Positions 16,050 through 25,289 of a stretch of DNA of 64,000 nt are shown piece after piece. The stretch is from positions 1 through 64,000 of the forward strand of contig JAFQME010000031.1 in assembly GCA_017421025.1 (NCBI GenBank). Direction: 5' to 3'. How positions within the stretch are numbered: position 1 is the first letter of the stretch; each line of letters opens with the position of its first letter. The notes under the pieces were generated by a model. The model was not told the origin of the DNA. It saw nothing but the letters and a program-made list of their open reading frames with translations, and did no database searches. This DNA comes from Oscillospiraceae bacterium (lineage in GTDB: Bacteria > Bacillota > Clostridia > Oscillospirales > JAAYXM01). The translations under genes were made by a program, and so were the position numbers.

Positions 16050-17990
16050 TTAAACGTCAAGGTTGGTGACATACTGTGCGTTTTCTTCAATGAACTGCCG
16101 TCTGGGCTCAACTTCATCACCCATCAGGATGCTGAAAATCTGATCTGCTTTTTCCGCATCTTCCAAGGTGACTTTCAAAAGGACACGGTTTTTCGGGTCC
16201 ATCGTGGTCTCCCAAAGTTCTTCCGGGTTCATTTCACCGAGACCTTTGTAACGGCTGATGTCCACTTTTGCGTTCGGATCTCCGCCTTTCAGCTCTTCGC
16301 TGATTCGGTCACGCTCTTCATCGCTGAATGCAACCTGACTCTTTTTGCCTCGGGTAAGCTTATAAAGCGGCGGTTTTGCGAGATAGATATGGCCTGCTTC
16401 AATTAAAGGACGCATAAAACGGAAGAAGAAGGTTAAAAGCAGAGTTTGAATATGCGCACCGTCCACGTCCGCATCCGCCATAATAATGACTTTGTCGTAA
16501 CGGATTTTTTCCAGATTGAATTCTTCTGCAATTCCGGTTCCCAATGCCTGAATGACAGGTTTCAACTTGTCGTTGTCATATACCTTGTCCGCACGTGCTT
16601 TTTCCACGTTGAGCATCTTACCCCAAAGCGGGAGAATTGCCTGATATTTGCTGTCACGCCCGTTTTTGGCAGAGCCGCCTGCAGAGTCACCCTCTACGAT
16701 ATAAATTTCGGTTTTGGTCGGGTCTTTTACGATACAATCAGTAAGTTTACCCGGGAGGGTACTGGAACCAAGCGGGGTTTTACGGGTGGCTTCTCTTGCT
16801 TTTCTTGCTGCGATACGGGCTCTGGATGCCAAAATCGCTTTATCAATGATTGCTCGACCGATTTTCGGGTTTTCTTCGAGGAAATCCGCCAGTTTTTCTT
16901 TGACCAGATTTTCCACCAGACCACGGATTTCAGAATTTCCAAGTTTTGTCTTGGTCTGACCTTCAAACTGCGGCTCTTCCAATTTTACCGAAATGACCGC
17001 AATCAATCCTTCACGGACATCTTCACCGGTGAGTTCTTCATCGTCTTTGATGAGTTTGTATTTTCTTGCATATTCGGAAAGCACTTTTGTAAGAGCGGAT
17101 TTAAACCCGGTCTCATGGGTGCCGCCTTCGGTGGTGGAAATGTTGTTTGCAAAGGATTCAATGGTTTCGTCATAAGCGGTGGACCAGGAAAGCGCCACCT
17201 CTGCCATGGAGCCGTTTTTCTCGCCGCTCACATAGATGACATCTTCGTGAATGGTTTCGAGAGAAGAGCGTTTTTCCTTCTTTTCACCAAATAAAAAGGA
17301 TACAAAGTTCTTAATTCCGCCATCGTAATGCAAAAATTCTTCACATTCGGAACCTGGGCGCAGGTCGCTGAAATTGATCTTGATTCCACCGTTTAAGAAT
17401 GCCTGTTCACGGAGACGCTTTAAGAGAATGTCATAATCGTAAACAGTTTCTTCAAAGATTTCGGGATCTGCCCAGAATGTAATTTCTGTTCCGGTGCGGT
17501 CGGTGGTACCGATACATTCTACCTGCCCTTTCGGGATGCCACGGGAATACAACTGATGCCAAATGTTTTCGCCGTCATGGACAAACACTTCCAATTTGGT
17601 AGACAGTGCATTTACAACCGACGCACCGACACCGTGCAGACCGCCGGAGACTTTATAGCCGCCACCGCCGAATTTACCACCTGCATGAAGCACGGTAAAA
17701 ACGACATCAATGGTAGAAATGCCCATTTTTGGGTGGATGCCGTGCGGAATTCCTCGACCGTTGTCTTTCACCGTGACCGAATGGTCCGGGTTTAAAGAAA
17801 TATCAATTTGAGTACAATATCCTGCGAGTGCCTCATCGATCGCATTGTCTACGATCTCATACACCAAATGGTGCAGACCGCGCGCCGAAGTTGACCCGAT
17901 GTACAGACCCGGGCGTTTGCGCACAGCTTCCAGGCCCTCCAGGACCTGAATTTGTGTTTCGTCGTAGGCGTGTTGCATTTGTTCAGACAT
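16050..17990 (-). CDS. gyrB: DNA gyrase subunit B
   Basis: This 646-residue ATPase subunit has a GHKL ATP site ([42 protein letters not shown]) and a TOPRIM domain ([25 protein letters not shown]). The C-terminal PLYK and [14 protein letters not shown] segments bind GyrA. ATG at 17990 is chosen because GGAGG is five bases upstream; an in-frame ATG 24 bases earlier lacks such a site. It follows remB by 20 bases. Confidence 0.97.
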   Translation of the reverse strand: MSEQMQHAYDETQIQVLEGLEAVRKRPGLYIGSTSARGLHHLVYEIVDNAIDEALAGYCTQIDISLNPDHSVTVKDNGRGIPHGIHPKMGISTIDVVFTVLHAGGKFGGGGYKVSGGLHGVGASVVNALSTKLEVFVHDGENIWHQLYSRGIPKGQVECIGTTDRTGTEITFWADPEIFEETVYDYDILLKRLREQAFLNGGIKINFSDLRPGSECEEFLHYDGGIKNFVSFLFGEKKEKRSSLETIHEDVIYVSGEKNGSMAEVALSWSTAYDETIESFANNISTTEGGTHETGFKSALTKVLSEYARKYKLIKDDEELTGEDVREGLIAVISVKLEEPQFEGQTKTKLGNSEIRGLVENLVKEKLADFLEENPKIGRAIIDKAILASRARIAARKAREATRKTPLGSSTLPGKLTDCIVKDPTKTEIYIVEGDSAGGSAKNGRDSKYQAILPLWGKMLNVEKARADKVYDNDKLKPVIQALGTGIAEEFNLEKIRYDKVIIMADADVDGAHIQTLLLTFFFRFMRPLIEAGHIYLAKPPLYKLTRGKKSQVAFSDEERDRISEELKGGDPNAKVDISRYKGLGEMNPEELWETTMDPKNRVLLKVTLEDAEKADQIFSILMGDEVEPRRQFIEENAQYVTNLDV

Positions 17991-18010
17991 AGTTTTTCCT
18001 CCAACTTTCT

Positions 18011-18262
18011 TCACGACACGGCAGCACGCCGCAGCAGTGTAGATGACGAGATTTGCGTTAAATAAATTCGGGTTTGCCCATTCTCTTTACACACGATGAA
18101 TGAGCGCGGAATGTCATCACAGACATTGATAATGTGGTGTTTTCCCTCTTCCCCTGTCAAAAAAGTACGGGTAATTTTGGAACTGGATGCATGATCCAAA
18201 TCAAAAATCCCAATAATGGAATCAGAACGAATGGTGGTATTCTGACCGATATGAAGATACAA
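18011..18262 (-). CDS. remB: Extracellular matrix regulator RemB (DUF370 family)
   Basis: This 83-residue protein begins [23 protein letters not shown] and continues KITRTFLT and [28 protein letters not shown], matching RemB/YaaB. In Bacillus the same gene lies between recF and gyrB. It is related to the RemA DNA-binding matrix regulator, but the exact role of RemB is less clear. The start is TTG at 18262 with AGAGGTG upstream. Confidence 0.88.
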   Translation of the reverse strand: MYLHIGQNTTIRSDSIIGIFDLDHASSSKITRTFLTGEEGKHHIINVCDDIPRSFIVCKENGQTRIYLTQISSSTLLRRAAVS

Positions 18263-18272
18263 AAAAACACCT

Positions 18273-19376
18273 CTATTCGGATAAAACTCCTTGGTTCATG
18301 GTAAAAACATGGCCGGTTTTGGAAATTCCGGCGGTGGATTCCTCACAACTTGTGATAAATACCTGTCCGTTTGTAATTTGGTTTAAAACAAAATTTTGCC
18401 GTGCTGCATCCAATTCGCTGAGAACATCGTCCAAAAGCAAAATCGGATATTCGTTTGTTGCTTCAAAAAACAGATTTCGCTCGGCAAGTTTTAACGAGAG
18501 TACAGCGGTACGGGTTTGCCCTTGCGATGCAAACTGGCGCACACTTTTTCCGTTGATGATACAGTCCAAATCATCTCGATGCGGACCGACAAGACAACTT
18601 CTGCTGTCAAATTCAGCTACTTTTCTTTCGGAAAGATGCTGATAAAGCCGGTTTTGAATTTCTTTTAAATCACTGTTTGGATCTACCATGCGGTCGGTTT
18701 GATAGACTGCGGAAAAATCTTCCGTTGTGTGTGACATCTCTCGGTGAATCTCACGGGCATGACGTGCAAGGCCGTCTAAAAACTCGGTGCGATAAGAGAT
18801 GATGGATGCTCCAAATACCGCCAACTGTTCGTTATAAACGTCGAGCAGCAGGTCCATTTCAGAAAAGCCTTGCGTTCCTTTGAGTAATTTATTCTTTTCA
18901 TCTAAAACTTTTTGGTATTTTGATAACACCTGCAAATATTTCGGTTTTAGCTGAGAAAGTGCAATATTGATAAATTTTCTGCGTGCGGCAGGACCGCCAC
19001 GTAACAAATTTAAGTCTTCCGGTGAAAATAAAACCGTTTTTGCAAGTCCGACAAAATCCAACAGCCTGGTTTGTTTGATCCCATTGACCAGGATTTGCCG
19101 TTTTTTAGATGCAGAAAGATGAATGTCGATACAAAATTCCCGTTCATGAGCGGAAAGATTTGCCAAAATCCTAGCATCTTGAGAGTCCCATTGTACCAAT
19201 TCTGCTTCTTTTCGCGCATGAAACGAACGGACGCAGGAGAGAAAAAAGATGGATTCCAGTAAATTGGTTTTTCCTTGCGCATTATTTCCACAGATCACGT
19301 TAATTTTCGGATCACAGGACATAGCAAGAGACTCAATATTTCGAAAATTTTGCAGTTTGATTTCTTGCAGTATCAT
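18273..19376 (-). CDS. recF: DNA replication and repair protein RecF
   Basis: This 367-residue ABC-type ATPase loads RecA at gaps. Walker A is GNNAQGKT (30-37). LSLKLAERNLF and ILLLDDVLSELDAARQ give the Walker B and D-loop, and SQGQTRTAVLSL the signature motif. The gene directly abuts dnaN with no spacer, as in other Firmicute origin operons. Confidence 0.95.
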   Translation of the reverse strand: MILQEIKLQNFRNIESLAMSCDPKINVICGNNAQGKTNLLESIFFLSCVRSFHARKEAELVQWDSQDARILANLSAHEREFCIDIHLSASKKRQILVNGIKQTRLLDFVGLAKTVLFSPEDLNLLRGGPAARRKFINIALSQLKPKYLQVLSKYQKVLDEKNKLLKGTQGFSEMDLLLDVYNEQLAVFGASIISYRTEFLDGLARHAREIHREMSHTTEDFSAVYQTDRMVDPNSDLKEIQNRLYQHLSERKVAEFDSRSCLVGPHRDDLDCIINGKSVRQFASQGQTRTAVLSLKLAERNLFFEATNEYPILLLDDVLSELDAARQNFVLNQITNGQVFITSCEESTAGISKTGHVFTMNQGVLSE

Positions 19377-20492
19377 TTATTCGTTATCTGCCTTCAAGCG
19401 TACCGGAAGGATCAGGTATAAATAGCTGTCTCCTTCTTTCGGCTTCATGACGATCGGCGAAAGATGGGTATTCAGTTCAAGTTTTACCTCTGCATCCGGG
19501 CAAGCTTTGAGCGCATCAATCAGATAGCGGTTATTAAATCCGATCTCCAATTTTTCACTCGGCTCAAGCAGTCTGCAATGATCCTGAGATTTTCCGAGCG
19601 GAGTGGTACAAAGGAGTTGGATGAAATTGTCAGAGAAAATGCAACGTACCGGGTTTTTGATTCGTTCATTGATGAGGATGGAAACACGTTCAAGTGAAGT
19701 GATGAGTTCTTTTGTAACAACCGAGGTGGAAATTGTGTTGGTTTTCGGAATTGCGTTTTTGTAATTTAAGAATTCGCCTTCCAGAATACGGGCAATGATC
19801 GTGGTAGTACCGATGGAGAATGTAATGTGTTTTCTGCCCAGCATGATTTCTACCAAATCTTCCACATCATCCATAAGCTTTTCCACTTCACGCAGGGTAT
19901 GACCCGGAACAACAAAAGAGAACGGGATATCGGTTTTAATCGATTCCAATGCTTCGGTACGGATTGCAAGACGGAATCCATCCACCGAAACCACATTCAG
20001 CCGTCCGTTTTCCACTTCAAAGAGGGAACCCGTATGAATAGGCTTATTGTCGTTGGTGCTGATTGCAAAAATGGTTTGGTTAATCATGGATTTGAGTACA
20101 TTTTGCGGAAGAGAAAGGGTTTGTTCGGTTTCAATTTCAGGGAGATTGGGATATTCTTCTGCGGAGAAACCAATGATTTCGTATTTTGCATCGCAGCAAG
20201 TGATTAAAACAGTTTGTGTTTCGGTTACGGTTACTGTCACTTCTTCATCCGGGCAAAGACGGATGATATCACTTAACAGTTTTGCATTGATGACGATGTT
20301 ACCCGGCTCGATGATATTTGCATTGATGGTGGTTTGGATGCCGGTTTCCAAGTTATAGCCGGTTACGGTGAGTCCTTCTCCTGCTTCCAGGAGGAGACCT
20401 TCCAAAGCTTGGATGGAGCTTTTGGAGGAAACTGCCCAATTGGTAGTGCTGACTGCTTCTGCGAGCAGAGCGCGTTCACATGTAAATTTCAT
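19377..20492 (-). CDS. dnaN: DNA polymerase III beta sliding clamp
   Basis: This 371-residue clamp has the three repeated domains and begins MKFTCERALLAEAVSTTNWAVSSKSSIQALEGLLLEA. It ends with KEGDSYLYLILPVRLKADNE, close to the usual P-V-R-L tail that lines the partner pocket. An AAAGGGA site precedes the ATG. It is separated from dnaA by the origin region and followed immediately by recF. Confidence 0.97.
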   Translation of the reverse strand: MKFTCERALLAEAVSTTNWAVSSKSSIQALEGLLLEAGEGLTVTGYNLETGIQTTINANIIEPGNIVINAKLLSDIIRLCPDEEVTVTVTETQTVLITCCDAKYEIIGFSAEEYPNLPEIETEQTLSLPQNVLKSMINQTIFAISTNDNKPIHTGSLFEVENGRLNVVSVDGFRLAIRTEALESIKTDIPFSFVVPGHTLREVEKLMDDVEDLVEIMLGRKHITFSIGTTTIIARILEGEFLNYKNAIPKTNTISTSVVTKELITSLERVSILINERIKNPVRCIFSDNFIQLLCTTPLGKSQDHCRLLEPSEKLEIGFNNRYLIDALKACPDAEVKLELNTHLSPIVMKPKEGDSYLYLILPVRLKADNE

Positions 20493-20726
20493 AAGCCGAG
20501 TCCCTTTCTGTTGTCATAATCGAAAAATAAAAAGAATAAAATAATAATTCGTAATAGTAGTAGTACTGTGTAAAATGTGGAAAGATGGAAAAAGCTCTGT
20601 CTGTTCAATGCAATGAGCCCTCACAGATATTTGGGGATGTAAGGAGTCTGTTTCCACATGTGTGTGGATTTACTTTTTTATCCACATCTCATCCCGGTGG
20701 AATCCACAGAATGCCTGTGGAAAACT
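20493..20726. other. Putative oriC unwinding region (dnaA-dnaN gap)
   Basis: A perfect DnaA box TTATCCACA lies at 20678-20686. Near-boxes include TGTGGAAAG (20576-20584) and other degenerate copies of TTTTCCACA and AATCCACA. TAATAGTAGTAGTAC (20552-20566) reads 3' to 5' as GAT/AAT triplets, a DnaA-trio. An AT-rich stretch (about 20521-20550) lies on the dnaN side and DnaA boxes on the dnaA side, the same order as in the Bacillus basal unwinding element. Confidence 0.8.
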
Positions 20727-22025
20727 TTAGGATTCCAGAATATTATTTCGGATGTCTTTGATTTCGTTTTTGAATTCGTGGTTGGTTTTGATCATTTCTT
20801 TGATTTTGTTATCTGCATGAATGACCGTGGTATGATCTCTTCCGCTGAACATCTTTCCGATATCCGGATAGGAGGAATGAATGATTTCGCGGATGAGATA
20901 CATGGCAACCTGGCGAGGTAATACAGTTCCTTTGGATTGGTTTTTCCCAATCAAGACGGTTTCCTCAATTTGATAATACTTGGCAACTTCTTTGATGATA
21001 ATTTCCGGAGTTGGGTTAAGACCCGGATGCTCCTGGAACATATCCTTGATGGCACGTTCAACAATATCCTGCGTGGTATCGGTTTGCAGAAGTTCGGAAT
21101 ATGCATAGATTTTTTTGATGGTGCCTTCAATTTGACGGACGTTTGAGGTGACGTTGTTTGCAATGGTTTCTTTTTGCTTTGTGGAGAGCTCAAGCCCCAA
21201 ACGTTTGCATTTCAAATTGATGATTGCCATACGGGTTTCGTAATCAGGCGGTTGGATATCAACCATCAAACCCCATTCAAAGCGGGTACGGAGACGCTCT
21301 TCCAGATTGACCATTTCTTTGGGAAGTCGATCGGATGTGAGAACGATTTGTTTTTTTGCTTCGTAAAGCGCATTGAAAGTATGGAAAAATTCTTCCTGTG
21401 TCCGTTCTCTGCCGGCGATGAATTGAATATCATCTACCAAAAGCAAATCGGCGGCACGGTATTTGTTGCGGAATTCATCGGCAGTTCTGGCTTGGATACT
21501 TTCGATAAATTCGTTGGTGAAATCGTCACCTTTGACATAAATGATTTTGGCAGACGGATTGTTTTTTTCAATCGTACCTGCGATTGCGTTGAGAAGATGG
21601 GTTTTTCCAAGGCCGGAACCACCGTAAATCAGGAGCGGGTTATAGGATGTGGCAGGTGCTTGAGCAACTGCTTTTGCCGCTGCATGCGCAAAGGTGTTGG
21701 AGTTACCGACCACAAAGCGCTCAAACGAGTATTCCTCGTCAAACTGACGCTTGGAAACTTCCTGTACTTCCTCTTCTTTGTCTACCACACGAAGTCGGAT
21801 TTCCATGGAAAACAAAAGCCGTAAAGCATCGGTAATCCATTTGGAATACTGGCTTTCCACATATCCGCGCATAAAGTCGTTTTTGATCAACAGCGTCAGG
21901 CAATTATCGGAAAAAGACAGCGCCTTGATATCGACAAACCAAGTGTCGATACAGGTTCTGCTCATGCCGAGTTCACGCTCCATAATTTCAAGTGTTTTCG
22001 CCCAGATTTCCTGTGCGTACTGCAT
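20727..22025 (-). CDS. dnaA: Chromosomal replication initiator DnaA
   Basis: This 432-residue AAA+ initiator has domain I at about 1-80, Walker A GGSGLGKT (135-142) and Walker B LLLVDDIQF (195-202). The C-terminal DNA-binding helix-turn-helix carries the signature GRDHTTVIHADNKI, which reads DnaA boxes. ATG at 22025 was chosen over an in-frame TTG fifteen bases upstream because the GGGGGAT site lies between them. The gene is divergent from rpmH, and DnaA boxes and an AT-rich tract flank it. Confidence 0.97.
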   Translation of the reverse strand: MQYAQEIWAKTLEIMERELGMSRTCIDTWFVDIKALSFSDNCLTLLIKNDFMRGYVESQYSKWITDALRLLFSMEIRLRVVDKEEEVQEVSKRQFDEEYSFERFVVGNSNTFAHAAAKAVAQAPATSYNPLLIYGGSGLGKTHLLNAIAGTIEKNNPSAKIIYVKGDDFTNEFIESIQARTADEFRNKYRAADLLLVDDIQFIAGRERTQEEFFHTFNALYEAKKQIVLTSDRLPKEMVNLEERLRTRFEWGLMVDIQPPDYETRMAIINLKCKRLGLELSTKQKETIANNVTSNVRQIEGTIKKIYAYSELLQTDTTQDIVERAIKDMFQEHPGLNPTPEIIIKEVAKYYQIEETVLIGKNQSKGTVLPRQVAMYLIREIIHSSYPDIGKMFSGRDHTTVIHADNKIKEMIKTNHEFKNEIKDIRNNILES

Positions 22026-22065
22026 TCGTTTATCCCCCAAAAAATAGATACAGATTTGTGATTCT

Positions 22066-22094
22066 ATTATAGCAGAAAATGAAAATTATTTCAA
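22066..22094 (-). promoter_or_regulatory. dnaA promoter
   Basis: On the minus strand, TTGAAA (complement of 22089-22094), a 17-bp spacer and TATAAT (complement of 22066-22071) lie about 40 bp upstream of the dnaA start. A long A/T-rich stretch (22080-22140) lies beyond. Confidence 0.75.
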
Positions 22095-22166
22095 CAACAT
22101 TACATTATAAAAAAAGAAAAAAATAAAAAAGAATCCGGTGATTTTGAAAAAAAACCGCACAGACTC

Positions 22167-22196
22167 TTGACAGATTGAAAATGCTTGAGATATAAT
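22167..22196 (+). promoter_or_regulatory. rpmH operon promoter
   Basis: Consensus TTGACA (22167-22172), an 18-bp spacer and TATAAT (22191-22196). Transcription should begin near 22203, directly before the structured leader. Confidence 0.85.
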
Positions 22197-22202
22197 ATGC
22201 GA

Positions 22203-22302
22203 TGACCCCGTGTCCAGCGGTATTACCAGTGACAGGCGTCCGAGCCTTGTTCGGGGTTCTGTCAGTGGTAATGCTGCAAATAGAAATTTGGAGGTGTTAC
22301 GA
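22203..22302 (+). promoter_or_regulatory. Structured rpmH leader with possible pseudoknot
   Basis: ATTACCAGTGACAG (22222-22235) pairs with CTGTCAGTGGTAAT (22259-22272) with a single mismatch. Its loop contains CCGA/TCGG and CGGGGT (22252-22257). The last can pair with ACCCCG (22205-22210) at the very 5' end, giving an H-type pseudoknot. No known riboswitch class was recognised. Confidence 0.6.
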
Positions 22303-22437
22303 ATGCTTCGTACATATCAGCCGAAAAAGCGCCATCGTTCGAAAGTTCACGGTTTCCGCAAAAGAATGCAGACCAGTAACGGCAAAAAGGTGCTTGCAAG
22401 AAGACGTGCAAAAGGCAGAGCAAGACTGACGCATTAA
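22303..22437 (+). CDS. rpmH: 50S ribosomal protein L34
   Basis: This 44-residue basic protein, [18 protein letters not shown] and onward to [11 protein letters not shown], is textbook L34. GGAGGTG lies before the ATG. It is the first gene of the rpmH-rnpA-yidD-yidC-jag cluster, divergent from dnaA, as in most Firmicutes. Longer ORFs covering it in the same or another frame are artefacts of open reading through the leader. Confidence 0.97.
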   Translation: MLRTYQPKKRHRSKVHGFRKRMQTSNGKKVLARRRAKGRARLTH

Positions 22438-22469
22438 TCAAAACAATTTGATCAGTGCAAGCGGTAAGT

Positions 22470-22535
22470 GGTAAGCGGTAAAAAGTGTATGGGGGAGATT
22501 TCCCCCATTCTATCCTGCTTATGGCTTACCTTTTT
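22470..22535 (+). terminator. Nested hairpin with U-tract between rpmH and rnpA
   Basis: An inner stem ATGGGGGA (22489-22496) / TCCCCCAT (22501-22508) sits within an outer stem GGTAAGC (22470-22476) / GCTTACC (22524-22530), followed by TTTTTGTTTG. It probably attenuates rnpA relative to rpmH. Confidence 0.55.
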
Positions 22536-22554
22536 GTTTGTCAGGAGAACTTCC

Positions 22555-22902
22555 ATGCAACATACAATTGCGATCAAAGAAAACCATGTATTTCGCAGGC
22601 TTTACCGGCAAGGGAAAAATGCAGTTTCACCACTCCTTGCGGTATACTGCAAAAAAAATCGGTTGGGCTGCACCCGGCTTGGGATTACTGTCAGTACCAA
22701 AGTCGGAAAAGCGGTCACTCGGAATCTGGTGCGCAGAAGAATCAAGGAGGCGTACCGCATCCATGAAGGAGAATTTCTGTCCTCATATGATGTGGTGATT
22801 GTTTCCCGTGTTCGCTGTGCAAAAGCGGATTTTTGGGAGATCGAAGCATCACTTTTGCAGTTGATGCAGCAGCTGAAACTTCTGGAGAACAAAGACACAT
22901 GA
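22555..22902 (+). CDS. rnpA: Ribonuclease P protein component
   Basis: This 115-residue basic protein partners RNase P RNA in tRNA 5' maturation. The RNR motif region is visible as [18 protein letters not shown], with [10 protein letters not shown] before it. ATG at 22555 is supported by AGGAG and the normal family N terminus [16 protein letters not shown]; the longer ORF start is not. Its stop overlaps the yidD start (ATGA). Confidence 0.95.
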   Translation: MQHTIAIKENHVFRRLYRQGKNAVSPLLAVYCKKNRLGCTRLGITVSTKVGKAVTRNLVRRRIKEAYRIHEGEFLSSYDVVIVSRVRCAKADFWEIEASLLQLMQQLKLLENKDT

Positions 22903-23111
22903 AACGAATTCTGATTTCTATGATTCGGTTTTACAGAACCCATCTTTCGGGGCTGAAAACTCCGTGTTGTCGATTTATTCCCACCTGTTCACAATATGCG
23001 ATTGAAGCGCTGGAAAAATATGGGGCACTGAAAGGTGGATATCTCGCACTGCGGCGGATTTTACGTTGTCATCCGTTTTCCGGAAAATCCGGGTATGACC
23101 CGGTTGAATGA
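22899..23111 (+). CDS. yidD: Membrane protein insertion efficiency factor YidD
   Basis: This 70-residue protein has the highly conserved core [50 protein letters not shown]. YidD is a small membrane-associated protein that assists YidC-dependent insertion. It overlaps rnpA by four bases and precedes yidC, the standard order. Confidence 0.95.
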   Translation: MKRILISMIRFYRTHLSGLKTPCCRFIPTCSQYAIEALEKYGALKGGYLALRRILRCHPFSGKSGYDPVE

Positions 23112-23145
23112 ACAGTCATTCAAACAAAAATAAGGAGCAAATACT

Positions 23146-23964
23146 ATGGGCGTTATTGCAAAACCGTTTGGTTGGGTGTTGTACCAGTTGTATCTGCTGA
23201 TCGGATCCTACGGGGTCTCGCTCATCATCTTTACCATTATTTCCAAGTTGGTACTGCTCCCCTTCCAGATTAAGAGCAAAAAAAGCACCATCGCGATGCA
23301 GCGGATCCAGCCGCGGCTCAAAGAACTGGAAAAAAAGTATAAGAATAACAAAGAAGCCTATGCAGTGGCCGTACAAAAGCTTTACAAAGATGAAAATGTC
23401 AGCATGACAGGCGGATGCCTGCCGCTTTTGATTACCATTCCGATCATGTTGGGTTTGTATGCGGTCGTTCGTCAGCCGCTCACCTATATGTTTGGCGTCA
23501 CAGCAGATCAGCTTTCTCAGCTTGCAGAGTTGGTCGGACTTACCGTGGAAGGCAATATTGCCTATTCCGAGATCCAGATTGCTTCCTTGCTTGGGAATTT
23601 CCAAGAAGGTGCACAGGCAATCGTTCCGGGGCTGCCGATGGTAGATTTCAACTTCCTCGGCATGAATCTTGCCGCAATCCCCTCGTGGTCGAAGGTGGAT
23701 ATGCTTTGGATCATTCCGTTGCTTTCCGGTGGTACCTCGTTCATCCATTCCTGGATGCTGAAGAAAAAACAACCGCAGACGAATAATGAACAGGCAGCCG
23801 GTATGACCGGTATGATGACTTGGTTGATGCCCATCATGTCCGCATACATTGCGTTCGTTGTTCCTGCAGGTCTCGGTTTCTACTGGATCATCAGCAATAT
23901 TTTGATGATTGCGCAGGAGCCGCTCATGGATTGGTATTTGGAAAAGAAAGAAGGAGCTAAATAA
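23146..23964 (+). CDS. yidC: Membrane protein insertase YidC/Oxa1 family
   Basis: This 272-residue insertase inserts and folds membrane proteins. Hydrophobic spans occur near residues 13-40, 85-110, 180-200 and 215-250. KSTIAMQRIQPRLKELEKKYK is the cytosolic hairpin, and GCLPLLITIPIMLGLYAVVR contains the conserved second core helix. There is no clear lipobox, unlike SpoIIIJ of Bacillus. AAGGAG precedes the ATG. The stop directly abuts the jag start. Confidence 0.94.
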   Translation: MGVIAKPFGWVLYQLYLLIGSYGVSLIIFTIISKLVLLPFQIKSKKSTIAMQRIQPRLKELEKKYKNNKEAYAVAVQKLYKDENVSMTGGCLPLLITIPIMLGLYAVVRQPLTYMFGVTADQLSQLAELVGLTVEGNIAYSEIQIASLLGNFQEGAQAIVPGLPMVDFNFLGMNLAAIPSWSKVDMLWIIPLLSGGTSFIHSWMLKKKQPQTNNEQAAGMTGMMTWLMPIMSAYIAFVVPAGLGFYWIISNILMIAQEPLMDWYLEKKEGAK

Positions 23965-24642
23965 ATGGCACAGTTTGAAGCAACCGGCAAGACCATTGAA
24001 GAAGCGATTTCGAACGCTTGCAGTACTGCAGGTGTGGACCGTGACTCGGTCTCGGTCGAGGTATTGGAAAATCCGAAATCCGGCTTTTTAGGAATTGGCG
24101 GTCAGTTGGCAAAGGTTCGTGTGACCTATGAAGAAGCGATTGACAATTCGGTAGAAGGCTTTTTAAGCGGCCTTTTTCAGCACATGGGCGTGGAGGCAAC
24201 CGCAACTGTTACCGAAACCGAAGACGGCAATTTAGCCATTGATTTGGCAGGTGAGAATATGGGTCTTCTCATCGGACGCCGTGGCGAAACCTTAGACGCA
24301 CTTCAGCATATCACCAATCTGGTGGTCAACCGTGGTGCTGAAAAGCATGTCCGTGTCACCATGGATACCGAGAATTACCGTCAGAAACGTGAGGAATCTT
24401 TGATTCGCTTGGCAAAGAAAACCGCAAGCCAGGTAGTCAAGTACAGAAGAAACCGTACTCTCGAGCCGATGAATGCATATGAGCGTCATGTGATTCATAC
24501 CGCTCTGCAAGAGTTTGAAAATGTGGATACCTCTTCGGTCGGCACCGAGCCGAATCGCCGTGTGGTGATTTCCTACACCGGTCCGGATGCAGGAAGATCC
24601 TCCGGTAACTACCGCAGAGGCGGCTACTCCTCAGGTTATTAA
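23965..24642 (+). CDS. jag: RNA-binding protein Jag/KhpB
   Basis: This 225-residue protein has an N-terminal Jag domain (FEATGKTIEEAISNACSTAG and NPKSGFLGIGGQLAKVRV), a KH domain (LLIGRRGETLDALQHITNLVVN) and an R3H domain (LEPMNAYERHVIHTALQEF). It ends in a short Gly/Ser/Tyr tail. KhpB (EloR) partners KhpA and affects cell elongation. It begins immediately after the yidC stop and ends in a clear terminator. In many Firmicutes mnmE and mnmG follow; here they do not. Confidence 0.94.
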   Translation: MAQFEATGKTIEEAISNACSTAGVDRDSVSVEVLENPKSGFLGIGGQLAKVRVTYEEAIDNSVEGFLSGLFQHMGVEATATVTETEDGNLAIDLAGENMGLLIGRRGETLDALQHITNLVVNRGAEKHVRVTMDTENYRQKREESLIRLAKKTASQVVKYRRNRTLEPMNAYERHVIHTALQEFENVDTSSVGTEPNRRVVISYTGPDAGRSSGNYRRGGYSSGY

Positions 24643-24650
24643 AAACAGAA

Positions 24651-24680
24651 AAATCCTGCTCATTTGAGCAGGATTTTTTT
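24651..24680. terminator. Terminator after jag, shared with the convergent gene
   Basis: AAATCCTGCTCA (24651-24662) pairs with TGAGCAGGATTT (24665-24676), followed by TTTT. The convergent gene ends at 24679. Confidence 0.85.
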
Positions 24681-25239
24681 ATCGCTGAAATTCGACCACA
24701 TATGCACCGAGTACTTGTTTGCAAGGGATTTTTGCAGCGGCTTCGACAGTGAATGCTTCTTTTGGATAAACGGTTTGGATTTCGGTTGGGATTGCAGGAA
24801 GCGTTTTACCGATGCTTTTTCCAAATGCCCCGGTTTCAATCGACCAACGAAAACTGCAATCACAGAATTCCTTGGGTTCGGTGATTTTTTCGGGTTTTCG
24901 GAGCACATCTCCGAAAAAACAGCCCATGTTGTCTTTTTCTGCAGGACAGGCGCCTTCAATTCCAACCCGTTCAAAAGAAATCTCAAGCAGTTCAGTTTTG
25001 AACACCACCCGTTTTCCGACCCTCTCAAATGGAAGGTCCTCCCAAAACCCAATATTCAGCCAGCCTTTGAAACCGTCTTTTTCAATGGCGGTATTGAATT
25101 CAAGATAGCTTTCCTTGTTGTTTCGGATTTCTGCATTGATTCGTAATACAGGGCGCAGAGAGGAAACCCCGTCGGGCAAAATTGCCCTGAGACGATCTTG
25201 CTCTACTCCGTATGCCATGACATATTGTTCCAGTTTCAT
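24679..25239 (-). CDS. Uncharacterised conserved soluble protein
   Basis: This 186-residue protein has no signal peptide or membrane span. It starts MKLEQYVMAYGVEQDRLRAILPDGVSSLRPVLRINAEIR, and residues 60-100 show beta-strand-like patterns (GWLNIGFWEDLPFERVGKRVVFKTELLEISF). The wording LPDG and the early VLRINAEIR resemble acetoacetate-decarboxylase-fold/DUF2071-type proteins, but this is only a loose impression. Terminators on both sides make it monocistronic. I do not recognise a function. Confidence 0.6.
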   Translation of the reverse strand: MKLEQYVMAYGVEQDRLRAILPDGVSSLRPVLRINAEIRNNKESYLEFNTAIEKDGFKGWLNIGFWEDLPFERVGKRVVFKTELLEISFERVGIEGACPAEKDNMGCFFGDVLRKPEKITEPKEFCDCSFRWSIETGAFGKSIGKTLPAIPTEIQTVYPKEAFTVEAAAKIPCKQVLGAYVVEFQR

Positions 25240-25252
25240 CTTTTTTCCTCAG

Positions 25253-25284
25253 AAAAAGCCGTTGGGAACTCCCAACGGCTTTTT
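25253..25284. terminator. Terminator between serS and the unknown gene
   Basis: A 15-bp stem (25253-25267 with 25270-25284) has A and T runs on each side and follows the serS stop on the minus strand. Confidence 0.85.
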
Positions 25285-25289
25285 TGTTG

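Noticed and set aside
22202-22429. 75-aa ORF over the rpmH leader and gene
   Set aside because: It is in another frame from L34; the shorter 44-residue L34 is certain.
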